Of a DNA stretch of 64,000 bases, positions 51,782 through 63,782 are shown piece after piece; within the stretch, counting starts at the first letter, position 1; each line of letters begins with the position of its first letter. The DNA is from Acanthacorydalis orientalis (taxonomy: Eukaryota; Arthropoda; Insecta; Megaloptera; Corydalidae): positions 8,498,616 through 8,562,615 of the forward strand of contig CM068325.1 in NCBI GenBank assembly GCA_034766995.1, read 5' to 3'. The notes below the pieces were generated by a model, which searched no databases, was not told the DNA's origin, and worked only from the letters and a program-made list of their open reading frames with translations. The translations under genes and the position numbers were made by a program.

Positions 51782-52334
51782 TATATACCATTCTACTCTT
51801 ATATTAAATTTCTCTTTTTGTTCTCTCTTCTATACTGATTGTTAAAATAACAACGAACAAAAACGAAACCATTCATTTATCATGCTAGTTATATTATTAC
51901 CACCCACATAGTGAAGATAACATAAACAGTCGACCTGTTCATCATCACAGAGACGATAACTAACATGAACAACTATTCAGTGTTCATCGCCACCCACTTA
52001 GAAAACATAACTAGAGAACCGTTCGACTAACCACCACCACCAGCTTGAAGAAGATAATGGAACATGGAGTAAATGAATACTTTTTCAATTCCTGTATGTG
52101 TGCGGTTCTTGTCTTGTGTCTATAAATTCATCGCTATAAATTAACTGCCCAATGAATCTGTATAATCAGATCTCACTTACTTGATACAAGACTAGTATTC
52201 GTAAACCAGTAATTTATTAAATACACACTTTTGTATTTGTTGGCCCTACGCTACTCGCTCATACCGCCAATACATTTCCTATTCACGGTTTGTAAACGCG
52301 ACCAGTTTTTCCACGTACGATTTCAGGTAATCGT
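51782..52334. other. Spacer, no gene seen
   Basis: Around 51890-52060 a CACCCA-C-TAG-GAA-AT-A-like motif recurs at intervals of about 50 bp, suggesting a decayed short tandem repeat. Confidence 0.35.
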
Positions 52335-52782
52335 TGAGGAATGTTTCCGAAATAATGCAAAAAAATTAAATAATTTCGTGAAAAAAAAATCGTTTTCTGA
52401 TATAAAATTGTAAAAATTTACAAAAAGAGCATCTTTTGAAAAAAAAACTATAAGAAAATCTTATTTTATTTTTATTTAATTTTTTTTTCGAATGAAATGC
52501 ATTAAATAATTATCGAGTGAAGGAAAATAATATACACGGACTGCAAGGATCTAAGAACGTGATGCACTGGTATAGTGAAGGCGTCGCTCTGTCACTTAGA
52601 TATTAAGGCTAGATGACTACGGTAGAAAATCTTTCTGTTATAAAGCCGCTGCGAACACTTTGAAGTCTTTTTTCTCGAAAATGGCTCGGCAGTGCGAGCT
52701 AGTACGCCACTATATTAATATCTTTGGGGTACACACTAAGTTTGGTCCTAAAATCAATTTTCGAGGTCGTATCCTCCCCTTG
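52335..52782 (-). mobile_element. Foldback MITE, copy C (single arm)
   Basis: It matches the right arm of copies A and D: AATAATGCAAAAAAATT, then the conserved AT-rich blocks, a decayed tRNA-like module near 52545-52625, GTACGCCACTATATTAATA and the terminus GAGGTCGTATCCTCCCCTTG. The left arm is missing. Confidence 0.65.
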
Positions 52783-52859
52783 TTAGTCGTCCAGCAGTTT
52801 TTTTAAAATTCAGTACGAAAAAAAAATAGTGAATCATATAAAAAAAAAATAGAAAAAGT

Positions 52860-53380
52860 TAGTTTTGCGACAGATCCTAAGGACGTTAAAGAAATGGTCG
52901 TTCAATTTGCTAAAAAAAATATCAAATAAACATAACTTTCCTGGCACAACTGAATCAGCTGGTAGTACTTCGTTAAAGGGGCTTTTGCGATATATAATAT
53001 AGAACTAGCTATTCGAAGAACTGAAGGACTATTACTTACCAGAGCACATGTGAATAGAGAATATGTTTAAAATGATGATAAAACCAAACTAAATGAAAGA
53101 AAAACCTACAAATACTCGGAAGAGAGACGAGAAAAAACTAAAAAAAAAAAAACAATTTCTTCTTCTTCTGAAACCGGTAAGAAGATAATCGTAACATATG
53201 TATCGCAAGAAGAAATTTCAGATGAAGACTGTGATGAATGTGTACAGTGTACTGAAAATTACTCAAGTACGAAATCAAAAGAAGTTCGGTTTACATGAAC
53301 CTTGTGAAAGTATGATCCGCTCTGTGACCGTTGTGGTCGAAACGTCAAGCGAGAAGCTTTAAAGAAGAAATCATTTGTCA
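52860..53380 (+). pseudogene. Pogo-like transposase relic, core deleted
   Basis: Near 52930-53060 the pieces NFPGTTESAGST and RTEGLLLTRAHVNRE follow the helix-turn-helix/CENP-B-type segment of pogo- and jerky-like proteins (pattern F-x-x-x-x-x-x-A-G-x-x-W-L-x-x-F-L, then L-x-R-x-x-x-x-N). Near 53220-53340 comes SDEDCDECVQCTENYSSTKS and a later CDRCG, the C-terminal cysteine-rich finger of that group. The DDE catalytic domain between them is gone. Stops and shifts throughout. Confidence 0.5.
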
Positions 53381-53467
53381 TTATTATCAAATACTTCTAT
53401 ATTTTTGTTCCTCATTCTTGTAATTTATCGTTTTCAATTAAATTTCGTCATATTTTATGAAAAATAG

Positions 53468-54938
53468 TGTTATGTATCCATCCTCACTACTGTACTGATT
53501 TGTAAATAAGGTACGGTAATTTATTATATACAGTGTACGAAGTGTCCGTTCTGACTAATTAATTTCAACTGATCTGTCAATTGTATACAGTGGCGGCATA
53601 TTCCTGTCATTATCGAAGTTACGCATCCGCCTTTACAAAAGTATTGTCACGTTCCTGTCGTGATTCCTGTGGTCACACACTTACAAGCGGACGATGCGAC
53701 CTCGGAAATTGACTTTGGGATCAAACTTCGTGTAGCGGCAGGGTATCACCCTAAAGGTATTAATGTAGTAACGTACTAGCTCGCACTATCCAGCCATTTT
53801 CGAGAAAAAAAGGCTCTAGTTTTCGCATCAAGTTTATAAGAGAAAAATTATTAATTATTTTCTGGTATCTTGATAGATAGGTAGGCAGAAGCGAATCGGT
53901 TTCGAGTGTCTGACGTGTCCGGTTCGAGTCTCGATCGATCCCGTACTGTTTTTTTTTTCTTCACCTGAATAATTATTTAATGCTCTTAATGCATTTTATT
54001 AAAAAAAATATTTAAATAAAGATCAAATAAAGTTTACTTGCAATTTTCTTTCAAAAAATGCCCTTTTTTAAATTTTAAAATTTTTTTTCAGAGAATGATT
54101 TTTTATATTTTTTACATCATTTCGAAAACATATTGTTATATCATAGTAAAGTGTCCATGTGGTATATTCCACGGAATATTGTGTATAGAGAAAGATATCA
54201 AATTCTTTCTTGATCACACCGCGTGATGACTTTAACGGGATCATACACCACTCGAATATTTTAATATACGAATATGTTTGCAAAACAATGCAAAAAATTG
54301 AAAACAAATTGTGAAAAAATCATTTTTTGAAATAGAATTGTAAAAGTTTAAAAGAGCAATATTCGAAAGAAAATTGTGAGAAAATGTAAATTCATTTTTG
54401 TTAAAATATTTTTTTTAATAAAATGCATTAAAAGCATTATATAATTAATCAGGCGAAAAAAAATACCATAACGGATCGGTCGAGACTCGAACCAGACACG
54501 TCAGACACTTATAGCCGATTCGCTACCGCCTACCTATCAAGATACTTGACAGCTTTTAATAATTTTTCGTTTATAGACCTGATGTGGAAATTTTGGAGCC
54601 TTTCGTCTCAAAAATGGCTGGATAGTGCAAGATTGATAGTGGTGAGTGGATAGAGCTAGTACGTTACTATATTAATATACTTGGAGTAACCTACCGCTAC
54701 ACGAAGTTTGGTCCTAAAGTCAATTTCCGAGGTCGTATCGTCCTCTTGTTAGATAAAATACAATTTCATCATACAGAGGACAGCATATAAACGGTGGTCG
54801 AGGTCTGGAACCCGTGTGGTTATATTCATTGTAGCAATAATTACTATTAAACAGTAACAATAAGCAAAAATGTGTTGTTTTTATTTCAAACCTGTAGCGT
54901 TTATGTTATAAACATATATAAAATTTAAAAAATATAAC
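53468..54938 (+). repeat. gypsy-B LTR, plus strand, split by a MITE
   Basis: It starts TGTTATGTATCCATCCTCAC and resumes after the foldback element with GCATATAAACGG (TATA region), AACCCGTGTGGTTATATTC, GTGTTGTTTTTATTTCAAACC and an end near AATATAACA. Without the 1055-bp element it would be about 410 bp. No matching target duplication is seen, so the copy is old or truncated. Confidence 0.7.
53694..54748. mobile_element. Foldback MITE, copy D (complete)
   Basis: The element is 1055 bp, bounded by CAAG...CTTG with TTA at 53691-53693 and 54749-54751. The arms are inverted copies carrying CGACCTCGGAAATTGACTTT, CACTATCCAGCCATTTT and a tRNA-like module each (left box B GGTTCGAGTC at 53921-53930 followed by ten T at 53949; right one inverted at 54484-54493). 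A unique centre of about 110 bp (54150-54270) separates the arms and is inverted in copy B. It is inserted in a gypsy-B LTR. Confidence 0.8.
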
Positions 54939-55081
54939 AGTTGCATAAAATTCAGATGGGGTATGTTAGCACATGAATGGGACGTATTATCCACCTCGAG
55001 CATTATAGAGCGACCCAACAAAGGTTTTAGAAAAAAAAGAACCAATTTCTACTAGTCTTTGTTATTCAATAACTGTAACTA
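54939..55081. other. Short spacer
   Basis: Nothing recognised; ends in the TA target of the next mariner. Confidence 0.4.
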
Positions 55082-55998
55082 CGAGATCAGACAATTAAGT
55101 AATGCGACCGATTTTTTTTCTCGGCCTGTGGGAACACTGCGAACCTGTAACTCCGCCACCGTAATAGCAGATCCCTACTCTCTCGATTGAGACCTTGAAC
55201 ACCCTCGTACGATCATTTTTTCGCCAGCTGTTTAGTGTTTTGTAACAACGCGCGAGTAGTGCATGTCACGAAAATGGAACAGAGAAATTTAGAGCAACGG
55301 TGCGTGATAAAATTTTGTGCAAAACTCGGCGAAACCGCGACAGAAACTTATGAAAAAGTGCTTAAAGTGTATGGTAGTGATGCCCTGAGTCGTAGTCAGG
55401 TGCTTCGGTGGCATGCCGATTTTAAAAAAGTCGATTTTTAAATGAGCAAGTCCAAAGTGAAAACCATGTTGATTTGCTTCTTCGACAGCAAAGGGGTGGT
55501 TCACAAAGAGTTCGTACCACCTGGACAAACCGTAAATCAAGTATTCTACCGCAATGTGCTCGAAAAATTACGAAAAAGGGTGCTCAGAGTGCGTCCAGAG
55601 ATCGCGAAGACTCGGGTTCTGCATCACGACAATGCTCCCTGTCACAGTGCGTTCAGTGTCTCTCAGTTTTTGGCGTCTAAAGGCATCGCAACGTTAACAC
55701 AACCGCCCTATTCATCGGACATGTCACCCTGTGACTTTTTCCTATTCCCCCATATGAAAAAATTCGTCAAGGGTCGATATTTTGACTTCGTTGAAGATAT
55801 CCAAGAATCTGTGACGAGGGTACTCGGAGAGGTCCCACAGGAAGTGTTCCAGAATTGTTACGAAAACTGGAAAACTCGCTGGAATAAGTGTATAGATGCG
55901 GGAGGGGACTACTTTGAAGGGGATCGCAGCGATGTACCTTAATTTTTAAATATACTCGATTTTTGAATTTTGTCGCATTACTTAATTGTCTGACCTCG
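55082..55998 (+). mobile_element. Internally deleted mariner
   Basis: Ends are CGAGATCAGACAATTAAGTA, continuing to ATGCGACCGA, and the inverted TCGCATTACTTAATTGTCTG, continuing to ACCTCG. TA is at 55080-55081 and 55999-56000. It is 917 bp because about 0.4 kb of the transposase gene is missing. Confidence 0.9.
55274..55942 (+). pseudogene. Mariner transposase, middle deleted
   Basis: From the ATG at 55274 (MEQRNLEQRCVIKF) the first helix-turn-helix is present to SQVLRWHADFKK, then a TAA stop at 55439 marks the deletion joint. The same frame resumes at once with SKSKVKTMLICFFDSKG and runs open to 55942 with HHDNAPCH and SSDMSPCDFFLF, 34 residues between these two aspartates. The linker, second helix-turn-helix and first catalytic D are lost. 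It ends CIDAGGDYFEGD. The type is close to that of the 10-kb mariner but has different TIRs. Confidence 0.88.
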
Positions 55999-56149
55999 TA
56001 TGTTAAAAATTCAAGGAGAAACGTTTCATCCATGTAATCTCACGAGAAAAAGGGAAAAAAATCGGAAAATCTATTTTTTATTGACTTTTTTTTAAAAAAT
56101 CGGGCACATTGTATACTTTGTCCCATTTAAACATAAAAAGTACCTGAGA

Positions 56150-57330
56150 AATACCTAGGAGCAAAACTCAATGAATTAAACTTGAAACCTATGAGCTGAC
56201 GGGCGAACATTTCTCGTCACCATAGATAAACATTCTTCTCTGCATAGACTTTGTCCTGCAGACACAGTGACGAGAAATGTACGTTTTTATTAAATAGAAG
56301 AATATCTGTGAATGAGATCATTAAATTGATACTCAGTAGGATATCCTTTCGAGTCTATAATAGCTTGCAAACGTCTCTGCATCGAAGAAGTAAATTTATT
56401 TATAAATTTACTGTTGATTTTTTCTTCATTCTGCTAATAAAATTGTTTTATGTTGACCTGAAGCGAATTTGATATTTTTCGTACGCATCGATCAAGTTCC
56501 TCCCGCATATTATCCTACAGGATTAATGTTCGCAGATTGGACAGGCGTTTCTAAAAAGTACGGGACATTATATAGAATCAATTCCCTAATTAAGAGGGAT
56601 TTCTGTTTTGGATCATTGTCATAATGAGAATAACAACTACCCAATAACCATAATTTTCTGGTGCTGGTGTGTAATTTTCACTTTAAAATATCCAGATGCA
56701 TAAATGTTTCTATAATATCGTTAATTATTTGTAAATTGTCCGCCCCAATTACTGATACACTCTTCCCACACCATGGTATGCCACCTCTGGGGTTCACGAT
56801 CGGTTTAACATTTTTCGAGTTCAATTCTTTCCCCTCTTGTCACTATACTGGTTTTCGCCCAACAGATACTCACAAGTTTATGTTGCTTTCGTTGCAGAAA
56901 ATGACCTGTTTTCAAAATTCAAAGTGCTTGTTCCCATAATGTTAGGTAAAGAGAGTCGCTCTTGTCTATTTTCCTAATAAATGGTGTTCTGCTCGCCGCA
57001 TGAGAACCGTATCCAGCTTTTCGATGTCTCGAACGAATTTGCTTCGAATTAGGTATTTGCAAGGAGATACTTTGAAGTTCTTTTGCAATTCTACTCTCAG
57101 TATCGAAAAGATTACGCTTTACAGTAGTTTTATGTTTCCCCGTTAATTTAGGTGGCCTACCGGTACGACCTTGGATAACGTTTCCGGTGATTTTGTATTT
57201 ATTAACAATATATTGTAAAGTGGGAAAATATTTAGATACTTTTTATCCATTTTCCAGGGAGATTTTCCATCATTTTCCAATTTAATGATAATATTTCTCT
57301 CATTCACCGTCATTTCCCTAGTATTCTTAG
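56150..57330 (-). pseudogene. Tc1-like transposase pseudogene, minus strand
   Basis: Read on the minus strand from about 57300: QGRTGRPPKLTGKHKTTVKR (the linker after the first helix-turn-helix, near 57150), ESRIAKELQ and a TTLRRI-like region. Near 56760-56850 comes WHTMVWEECI, then decayed pieces around the second and third acidic blocks. Near 56320-56380 the C-terminal end MQRRLQAIIDSKGYP is recognisable as CRDVCKLL.TRKDIL-like sequence. Many stops and shifts. It is the third Tc1 lineage in the window. Confidence 0.65.
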
Positions 57331-57369
57331 GAATTTTTATATTACTAAGAAATGACCGTATGGTAACAG

Positions 57370-57560
57370 CAATGATATATTAAATATTATTATTTAAAAT
57401 AATACAACAAATAGTTCTTTGTTATTATCGTTTTAATACTGATTGTTGCTATAATAAATAACAACACGTGTTACTTCGTGACCGATTATTGAGAACTGGA
57501 CTGAACTGAACTTATTATTGAGTTTTCACTACCGTTTATATTTACTGTTCTCTGTATCAT
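57370..57560 (-). repeat. gypsy-B-like LTR fragment, diverged
   Basis: It shares with 58480-58640 the blocks ATTATCGTTTTAATACTGATTG, CACGTGTTAC and GAGAACTGGACTGAACTGAA, and in the same order resembles the gypsy-B LTR (ACTATTATTGTTTAATTG, CACGGGTTCTGTTAC). It is a separate subfamily. Confidence 0.5.
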
Positions 57561-58464
57561 ATATAAAGTATTGGCAGGGTGCAGAGTATATGGTGGGGAC
57601 AACTGAATCGATCGCAGCGCTCGCTGTGGACAAAATTTCGTTAAATCATGCTCAATTCACCAACAAATTATCATGAATTAAAGTAAAATTATTTACTTTA
57701 ATTTTGTTAAAAAACTCAAATTAATATCCTACTATTTTTTTCAATTTTTATTATTGTAGCTGTCATGTATTATTTGTTTTGATTTTATCGGTTAACCTCA
57801 CTCTATTCTAAAATAATAGTATTTGATATTTAATTAAATTTTTTATACTTGCTTTCTTTATCATAATACGTTCAATTTAATTTTCTCTTTCAAAAATACA
57901 ATTGCACTTTTTTATTTATATCTTTATAAATTTTTACAATTTGTTTTTATAACGAATTTTTATTTTTTACACTGATTTTATTATATATCTCCCACAATTC
58001 TCGAGCATGATTTTTTGTAACCATCAGATGTCGTTTTCTTCGCGCTCCCTGCCAATAGCACACATACATCAAAAGTAGAAAAAACTTTAAATTATATTTT
58101 ACACATTGAAAGTAATAGTTTAATACAAGAATTATTGTTTCGAATAATTACAATATCGCAAATAATACGTGTAACGTATTTGAAAGAATTGAAATCTGTG
58201 TCACGTTTTCCAAATTAAACACATTCCACCACCTCAATTGTCGAGCGACATGAATTATTAGACGTGATAAAAGTAATTAGCAAAAAAAAAAAAAATGTAA
58301 CAGAAAACAAAAACCACCATTCGATCCGACATTAGCGAATATATTACTTTTTTTGTAAAAAAAAAAAAATAAAATTGAGATTCTTACCAAAAATCTCATT
58401 TACAGCATTGTAACTTGTACAAAAAACGAACGTAGGTTGTAAAGGCTTTGTTACGATTTCGATA
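57561..58464. other. AT-rich spacer, no gene seen
   Basis: Lies between two diverged LTR pieces in the same orientation but has no recognisable gag or pol. Confidence 0.4.
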
Positions 58465-58745
58465 TTTCATAACATGAATTCTGCAGGTCTCGAGAATAAT
58501 ACAACAAATACTTGCTTACTATTATCGTTTTAATACTGATTGTTGCTATAATGAATAACAGCACGTGTTACATCTTGACTGATTATCGAGAACTGGACTG
58601 AACTGAACTTATTATTGAGTTTTCACTACCGTGTTTATATTTACTGATCTCTCTGTACGATGAAATCGTGTGATCAGCTGATGTATCACGGTCAGGGCTA
58701 TGTAAAAGTACATTAATCAGAGCGGATACCTGACAACAGCAACGA
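58465..58745 (-). repeat. gypsy-B-like LTR, diverged
   Basis: ATAACATGAATTCTGCAGGT corresponds to ATAAATGCTGCAGGTTTG of gypsy-B. Then come the blocks shared with 57370-57560 and a tail with CGATGAAATCGTGTGA. Confidence 0.55.
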
Positions 58746-59209
58746 TATATTAATAAACATTTAAATATCAAGATAAGGATGATATCGTATCGGGATCTAA
58801 CTTGTTTATATGATTTCATAAGAAAAGAATTTACACTCATTCATACACAGTCCAAGAATACTTTTTCGATGTGTTCGTTTACATACCCGAAACAATATGT
58901 TACTAGATTGACAGAAAATTAATTATTTATTAATAATATTCGGGTATCATTTTAAAGCCAATAACAATATATGTATCCAATGTAATCAAAGTTTCATTAA
59001 GTTTAATTTGTTTCGTATTAAATAAATATCAATTGTAACAGATAAAGTGTATGAATACTTTTATGAGCCACTGTATTTTTGCTAATTTTTTACCACCCAA
59101 AGAAGTTACTGAACAAAATATGTGTGTATGTGCAATTCGAATTATAATAATAATAGAATATTTTATATTCAATGCGATTACACTCTTCATTTTTATTATT
59201 CTAATTTCA
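58746..59209. other. Spacer before the second duplication copy
   Basis: No gene. ATGAATACTTTTATGAGCCACTGTA near 59052 resembles Tc1 terminal sequence, so a Tc1 remnant may lie here. Confidence 0.35.
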
Positions 59210-59518
59210 TTTTAGTTTGTTTTTTCCTGATTATCAACTTAAAAGATAGGCACAAACATGTTCTTACATTTTAATAACATTGAAAATAAACACAATGTGA
59301 TTTACAGCTAGTTTATATCACTAGCATATTTTATACCTTATTTTTCATTATAACATATTCAGATTTTCAATATGAAAAATGCTGTAAATTTAAAATTATT
59401 GGAATTTTCTTTTAAAAGTGGAAAAATTCACAAACAAGAAACTTTCTAAACTACTGGATTCTAATATAATTTATCACCAAATAGAAAACAAGTAATTTTC
59501 AAAAATAATTTCACTGCA

Positions 59519-61358
59519 CAATTGAGGCGTTTATTTTGAAAAAGTGGCATAAGTCACTTTTTGAAAAAAGTGAGTTAGAGCTGTCTACGGTTACAAAAAT
59601 GTATGCTCTTTTTATATCTGACCATTTCACGTACGGTTTCTTTCAGAGTTATTACTATTTCTTCAATATAAAATTCACTGCAAAAAAGAAGTGCACAGAC
59701 ACATTCATTGTGAAAACGGCACAAATCACTATAAATATTTTTCTGTAAATAAATGATGTACGTGTAGTGTATGTACTGCAAAACAACATATTTGTAATTT
59801 ATGCATTAAACGGAGAATTCTCAAGTATTTATTTTTTTCATACTTTACTAATTCCCAGTTTGATGTGAAAAGAATATGAAATAATAACCGTACATTCAGT
59901 CTATATTCGTCGATAGCAGAATAACCGACTGTGACTAGTGAATTGAAAATGTTTTTCATTTTTATAAAGAAGAACATATATTGCAGATTTCTAAAATATA
60001 GTGGTATTTAATAGAGTATAGGTAATATTTAAGCATTTATTGGAATTACTTTTTTGTATAATGTTATCAGATAGTGATAACACGCGTTTGTTTCTGTTAT
60101 GTCGGTATTAGGTGTCTTTCAATACGAATTTACTTTATAGAAATATTCCCGATTAAATAAGTATACGAGAAATTTACTGATTAAGGAACAACTTCATTCG
60201 ACTTAGAAAACGCAAATGGCATAACAGAAGCGGCAGTAGTTCATCGTTTAGGAAAAAGAGGATGTAGAAATGAACAAAATTATACTCAAAATACCAATAA
60301 GGCTAAAAGAAACAGTAGAGAAAATATATTAAAAAACAACCAAATATTATTTTTCCAAAAAAATAAGTACTTTTATTTTCGATGAATTTTGAAATTTATC
60401 AAACTTTAATGAACAAAATTTATTTTTAAACGCAATAGTGAAACGAGCGATACCTAAAAAGAGGAGACCGAGGTGTACCGTAAATCATAACCGAGTCAAC
60501 GTCAATTTAAATATTATTTAACATATGAAAATGTGCGTTGGTTTATAAAAATATGTATTTCTGGATTATTATAACATATCAGGAGGACGATTGACTCGTG
60601 CTCTTAAACAACATGTTCCTGAAGTAGGTTTTCGTATGAAATCTAAAGTGTCGAGACGAATAACACCAGAATCTCACATTACTACTGTCAAAGAGCACAT
60701 TCGGAGCTTTCCTATCTATACAGGCCTTTACACAAGGTCTCATAACCCCAATAGAAAATATTTAAGTACCGACCTACGCATTAGAAAAAATGTTTAATCT
60801 CTACCATGAAAAATGTAAAAACGATAACAAACAGCCTGTGTTAACGGTTGGGTATACAAGAAAAAAATTTAAAAATGAGTTGAATTTGCATTTTCATCAT
60901 CCTAGGAACGATACGTGTAAAAAATGCTACATGACGTTATGAATTTACTTATTAATTAAGTATTTTATGACAATAAAATTAACATTTATACGAAATACGT
61001 TATATAAATTACTTACACTTATATTACATAATTGACTGGTCAATTTAGTTAAATTACTGCTTATCAAACATCACTTCTGTAAAACACATCGAACAAAATC
61101 GACATCGATCAAGTTTATAAACTATTAATTTTGAAAGTAGCTTAAGTCTCTCTACAGTAGTGAAAAATGGTGATTCGTTAACGTGCGTGTAAATTTATAC
61201 ATGCTGGCAAAAATATAAATAACGCAGATAATAAATACAATTGAAATTTCTTCACGTTAAGCATAAATATTTTTAGGCACATTAGAGAGTGCAAGATATT
61301 TAATATCTCAAAATAGCATAAGTGTCTGATACCACTTTCAAAATAAACGACTCAATTG
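59519..61358 (+). mobile_element. TE1 in duplication copy 2
   Basis: Same TIRs (CAATTGAG starts) and same length as 310-2149. It contains the 25-bp inverted segment 59759-59783 relative to copy 1. Transposase-like pieces at 60427-60945 are equally broken. Confidence 0.7.
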
Positions 61359-61454
61359 ACAATAAGTAAAAAATATATATAGAAATATTTAAAAAAAAAT
61401 TAATGCGAAAACGCACGTTCTAATGAGAAAAATTCGAACAGAAACTGAATATAT

Positions 61455-61567
61455 AATTCAAAAGCAGTATCACAATCTTTAATAAACGGATATAAATTTT
61501 GTTTTTCACCATCAAAAGTGGATACAGATTTGATTAAGGCATCAATTGATAATCTAGACGTTGCCAT
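61455..61567 (-). pseudogene. Truncated gypsy-B gag, duplication copy 2
   Basis: The ATG at 61567 opens the same short gag N-terminus (MATSRLSIDALIKSVSTFDG start) as at 2358, cut at the same point. The leader from 61568 to 62025 is uninterrupted here and contains the empty TTAA site at 61777-61780. Confidence 0.6.
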
Positions 61568-62025
61568 TATAATGATATAAATACACAAAATAAAATACAA
61601 AAATATGATGCGTTGATAAAAATGAAATGAATTGAGTTCAAGTAAAGAAGTAGAAACTGACAAATAACATGGTAAACGTGATCATTTGGATCATGTTCGT
61701 GTGATGTTTTGAAGATGTCCGCTCGAACCAGTGAAGAACAATGAATGTTACCCAGTTGAACAGTGACAGCAGTTTGTTAATAGACGTTGTCGATTTGAAC
61801 CGATATAGAACAGCGAATGTTGCTCAGTTTAACAGCGACAGTAGTTTTCAAACCAGCTGATATTGGATCTTCCAAGTTTAAATGAAGAAAATCAACCGTT
61901 GCAGTACTACTTGCCTCTCAGCGGTTATTTTTCCACGTTGTTTTTACCGTTGGATAACTTGCTTAAGAGCAATTTATTTGTACACGTTATTTGGAAATGA
62001 TCCCACTTCTGACACCAAAATTTTA

Positions 62026-62371
62026 TGTTATCTCTTGGATATTTTTATAACATAAATGCTGCAGGTTTGAAATAAAACACAACAAATATCTGTTTACTAT
62101 TATTGTTTTAATTGTCGTTACTATGACGAATATAACCACACGGGTTCTGTTACTTGACTGACATGATATCTCAGCTACTGTTTATATACTGTTCTAAATG
62201 ATGAAATTGTCTTCTATTCAAGCGTGTGAACACAGGGATCGCGACAGGAACGTGAGAACTTTGATTAAGACGGATACACAGATTAAATATTGACAGGTCA
62301 GTTGAAATTCATTAGTCAGACCGTGTGACACATTTATAAACAAGTACAGCAGTGTGGCTGGATACACAACA
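62026..62371 (-). repeat. gypsy-B LTR, duplication copy 2
   Basis: 346 bp, best-preserved copy. On its own strand it runs TGTTGTGTATCC to AAGAGATAACA with TATATAAA, followed by TTGGTGTCAGAAGTGGGAT as primer-binding region. Confidence 0.85.
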
Positions 62372-63782
62372 GTTTATTGGAATTATTTTTTTATATTATG
62401 TTATCAGCCATTGAATCAGATAAATCACATTTGTTTCAGTTGCAACGGTATTAGATGTCTTTCGATACGAATTTATTTTATAGAAATATTTCCCGATTAT
62501 ACGAATAATCGTTGAGCGCAGAAAAAGAAGTATGCGAGAAATTTACTCAGATTAAGAAACAATTTCACTCGAGTCAGAAAACGAAAATGACATAACAGAA
62601 ACGGCAGTAGTTCATCGTTTAGGAAAAAGAGGATGTAGAAATGAAAAAAATTATACTCAAAGTCTCAATAAGGCTGAAAGAAACAGTAGAGAAAAATATA
62701 TTAAAAAAACTACCCAAATATTATTTTTAAAAAAAAAAATGTAATTTGATCCTGTTATTTGAAGAATTGTAAAGATTAATCAAGTATTTTTAACCCGACG
62801 ACTTATTTTTGATAAATTTTGGAAGTTATCAAACTTTAGTAAACAAAATTTGTTTTTAAACAAAACGGTGAAACGAGCGATGACTAAAAAGAGATGACCT
62901 AGGAACCGTAAATCACAGCCGAATCGACATCAATTGAAATATTATTTGACATATGAAAATGTGTGTTGGTTTATAAAAAATGTATATTTGGATTCTTATA
63001 ACATATCAGAAGGACTATTGGCTCGTGCTCTCAAACACGTTCCTGTAGTAGATTTTCGTAGGAAACCTGAAGGATCAAGACGAAGAACACCAGAATCTCA
63101 CATTATTGCTGTCAAAGAGCACATTCGGAGCTTTCCTGTCTAAACAAGCTATAACACAAGGTCTCATAATCCCAGTAGAAAATATTTAATTCCCGATCTA
63201 AGCATTAGAAAAATGTTTAATCTCTACTTTGAAAAATGTAAAAATGATACCGAAAAAACATGTTAACGAGTGGGTGGTATACAAGAAAAATTTTAAAAAT
63301 CAGTTCGATTTGCATTTTCATCATCCTAGGAACGATACTTGTAAAAAATGCTATATTACGTTATGTGCTGATGAATTTACTTATTACTTAAGTATTTTGT
63401 AATGATAAAAAATACTTGAATTAACTTTTATACGAAATAAGCCACATTAATTACTTATATTACATAAATGACTCATCAATTTACTTCACTTCACTTCAGT
63501 ACAACACATCGGACAAAATCAACAACAACCGTAGTTTTTATAGACAATTAATTTTGAAACTGGCTTAAGTCACTTTATAGTAATGAAAAATGACGATTCG
63601 TTAACGTGTGCGTAAAATTATATATATACCGAAAAAAATACAAATAACGCAGATAATAAATACAATTGAAATTTCTTCATATTAAGCAAAATATTTTTAG
63701 GTACGTTAGAGTGCAAGACATTTAATATCTCAAAATAGCATAAAAGTGACTTATGCCACTTTCAAAATAAACGACTCAATTA
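62372..63782 (+). mobile_element. TE1, truncated, duplication copy 2
   Basis: Counterpart of 3699-5121. An AGA-to-TGA change near 62894-62896 adds a stop in the transposase-like stretch, and about 20 bp are deleted near 63487. Confidence 0.6.

Noticed and set aside
57370..58745. Complete LTR retrotransposon between the two diverged LTR pieces
   Set aside because: They are in the same orientation, but the 0.9 kb between them shows no gag, pol, primer site or purine tract.
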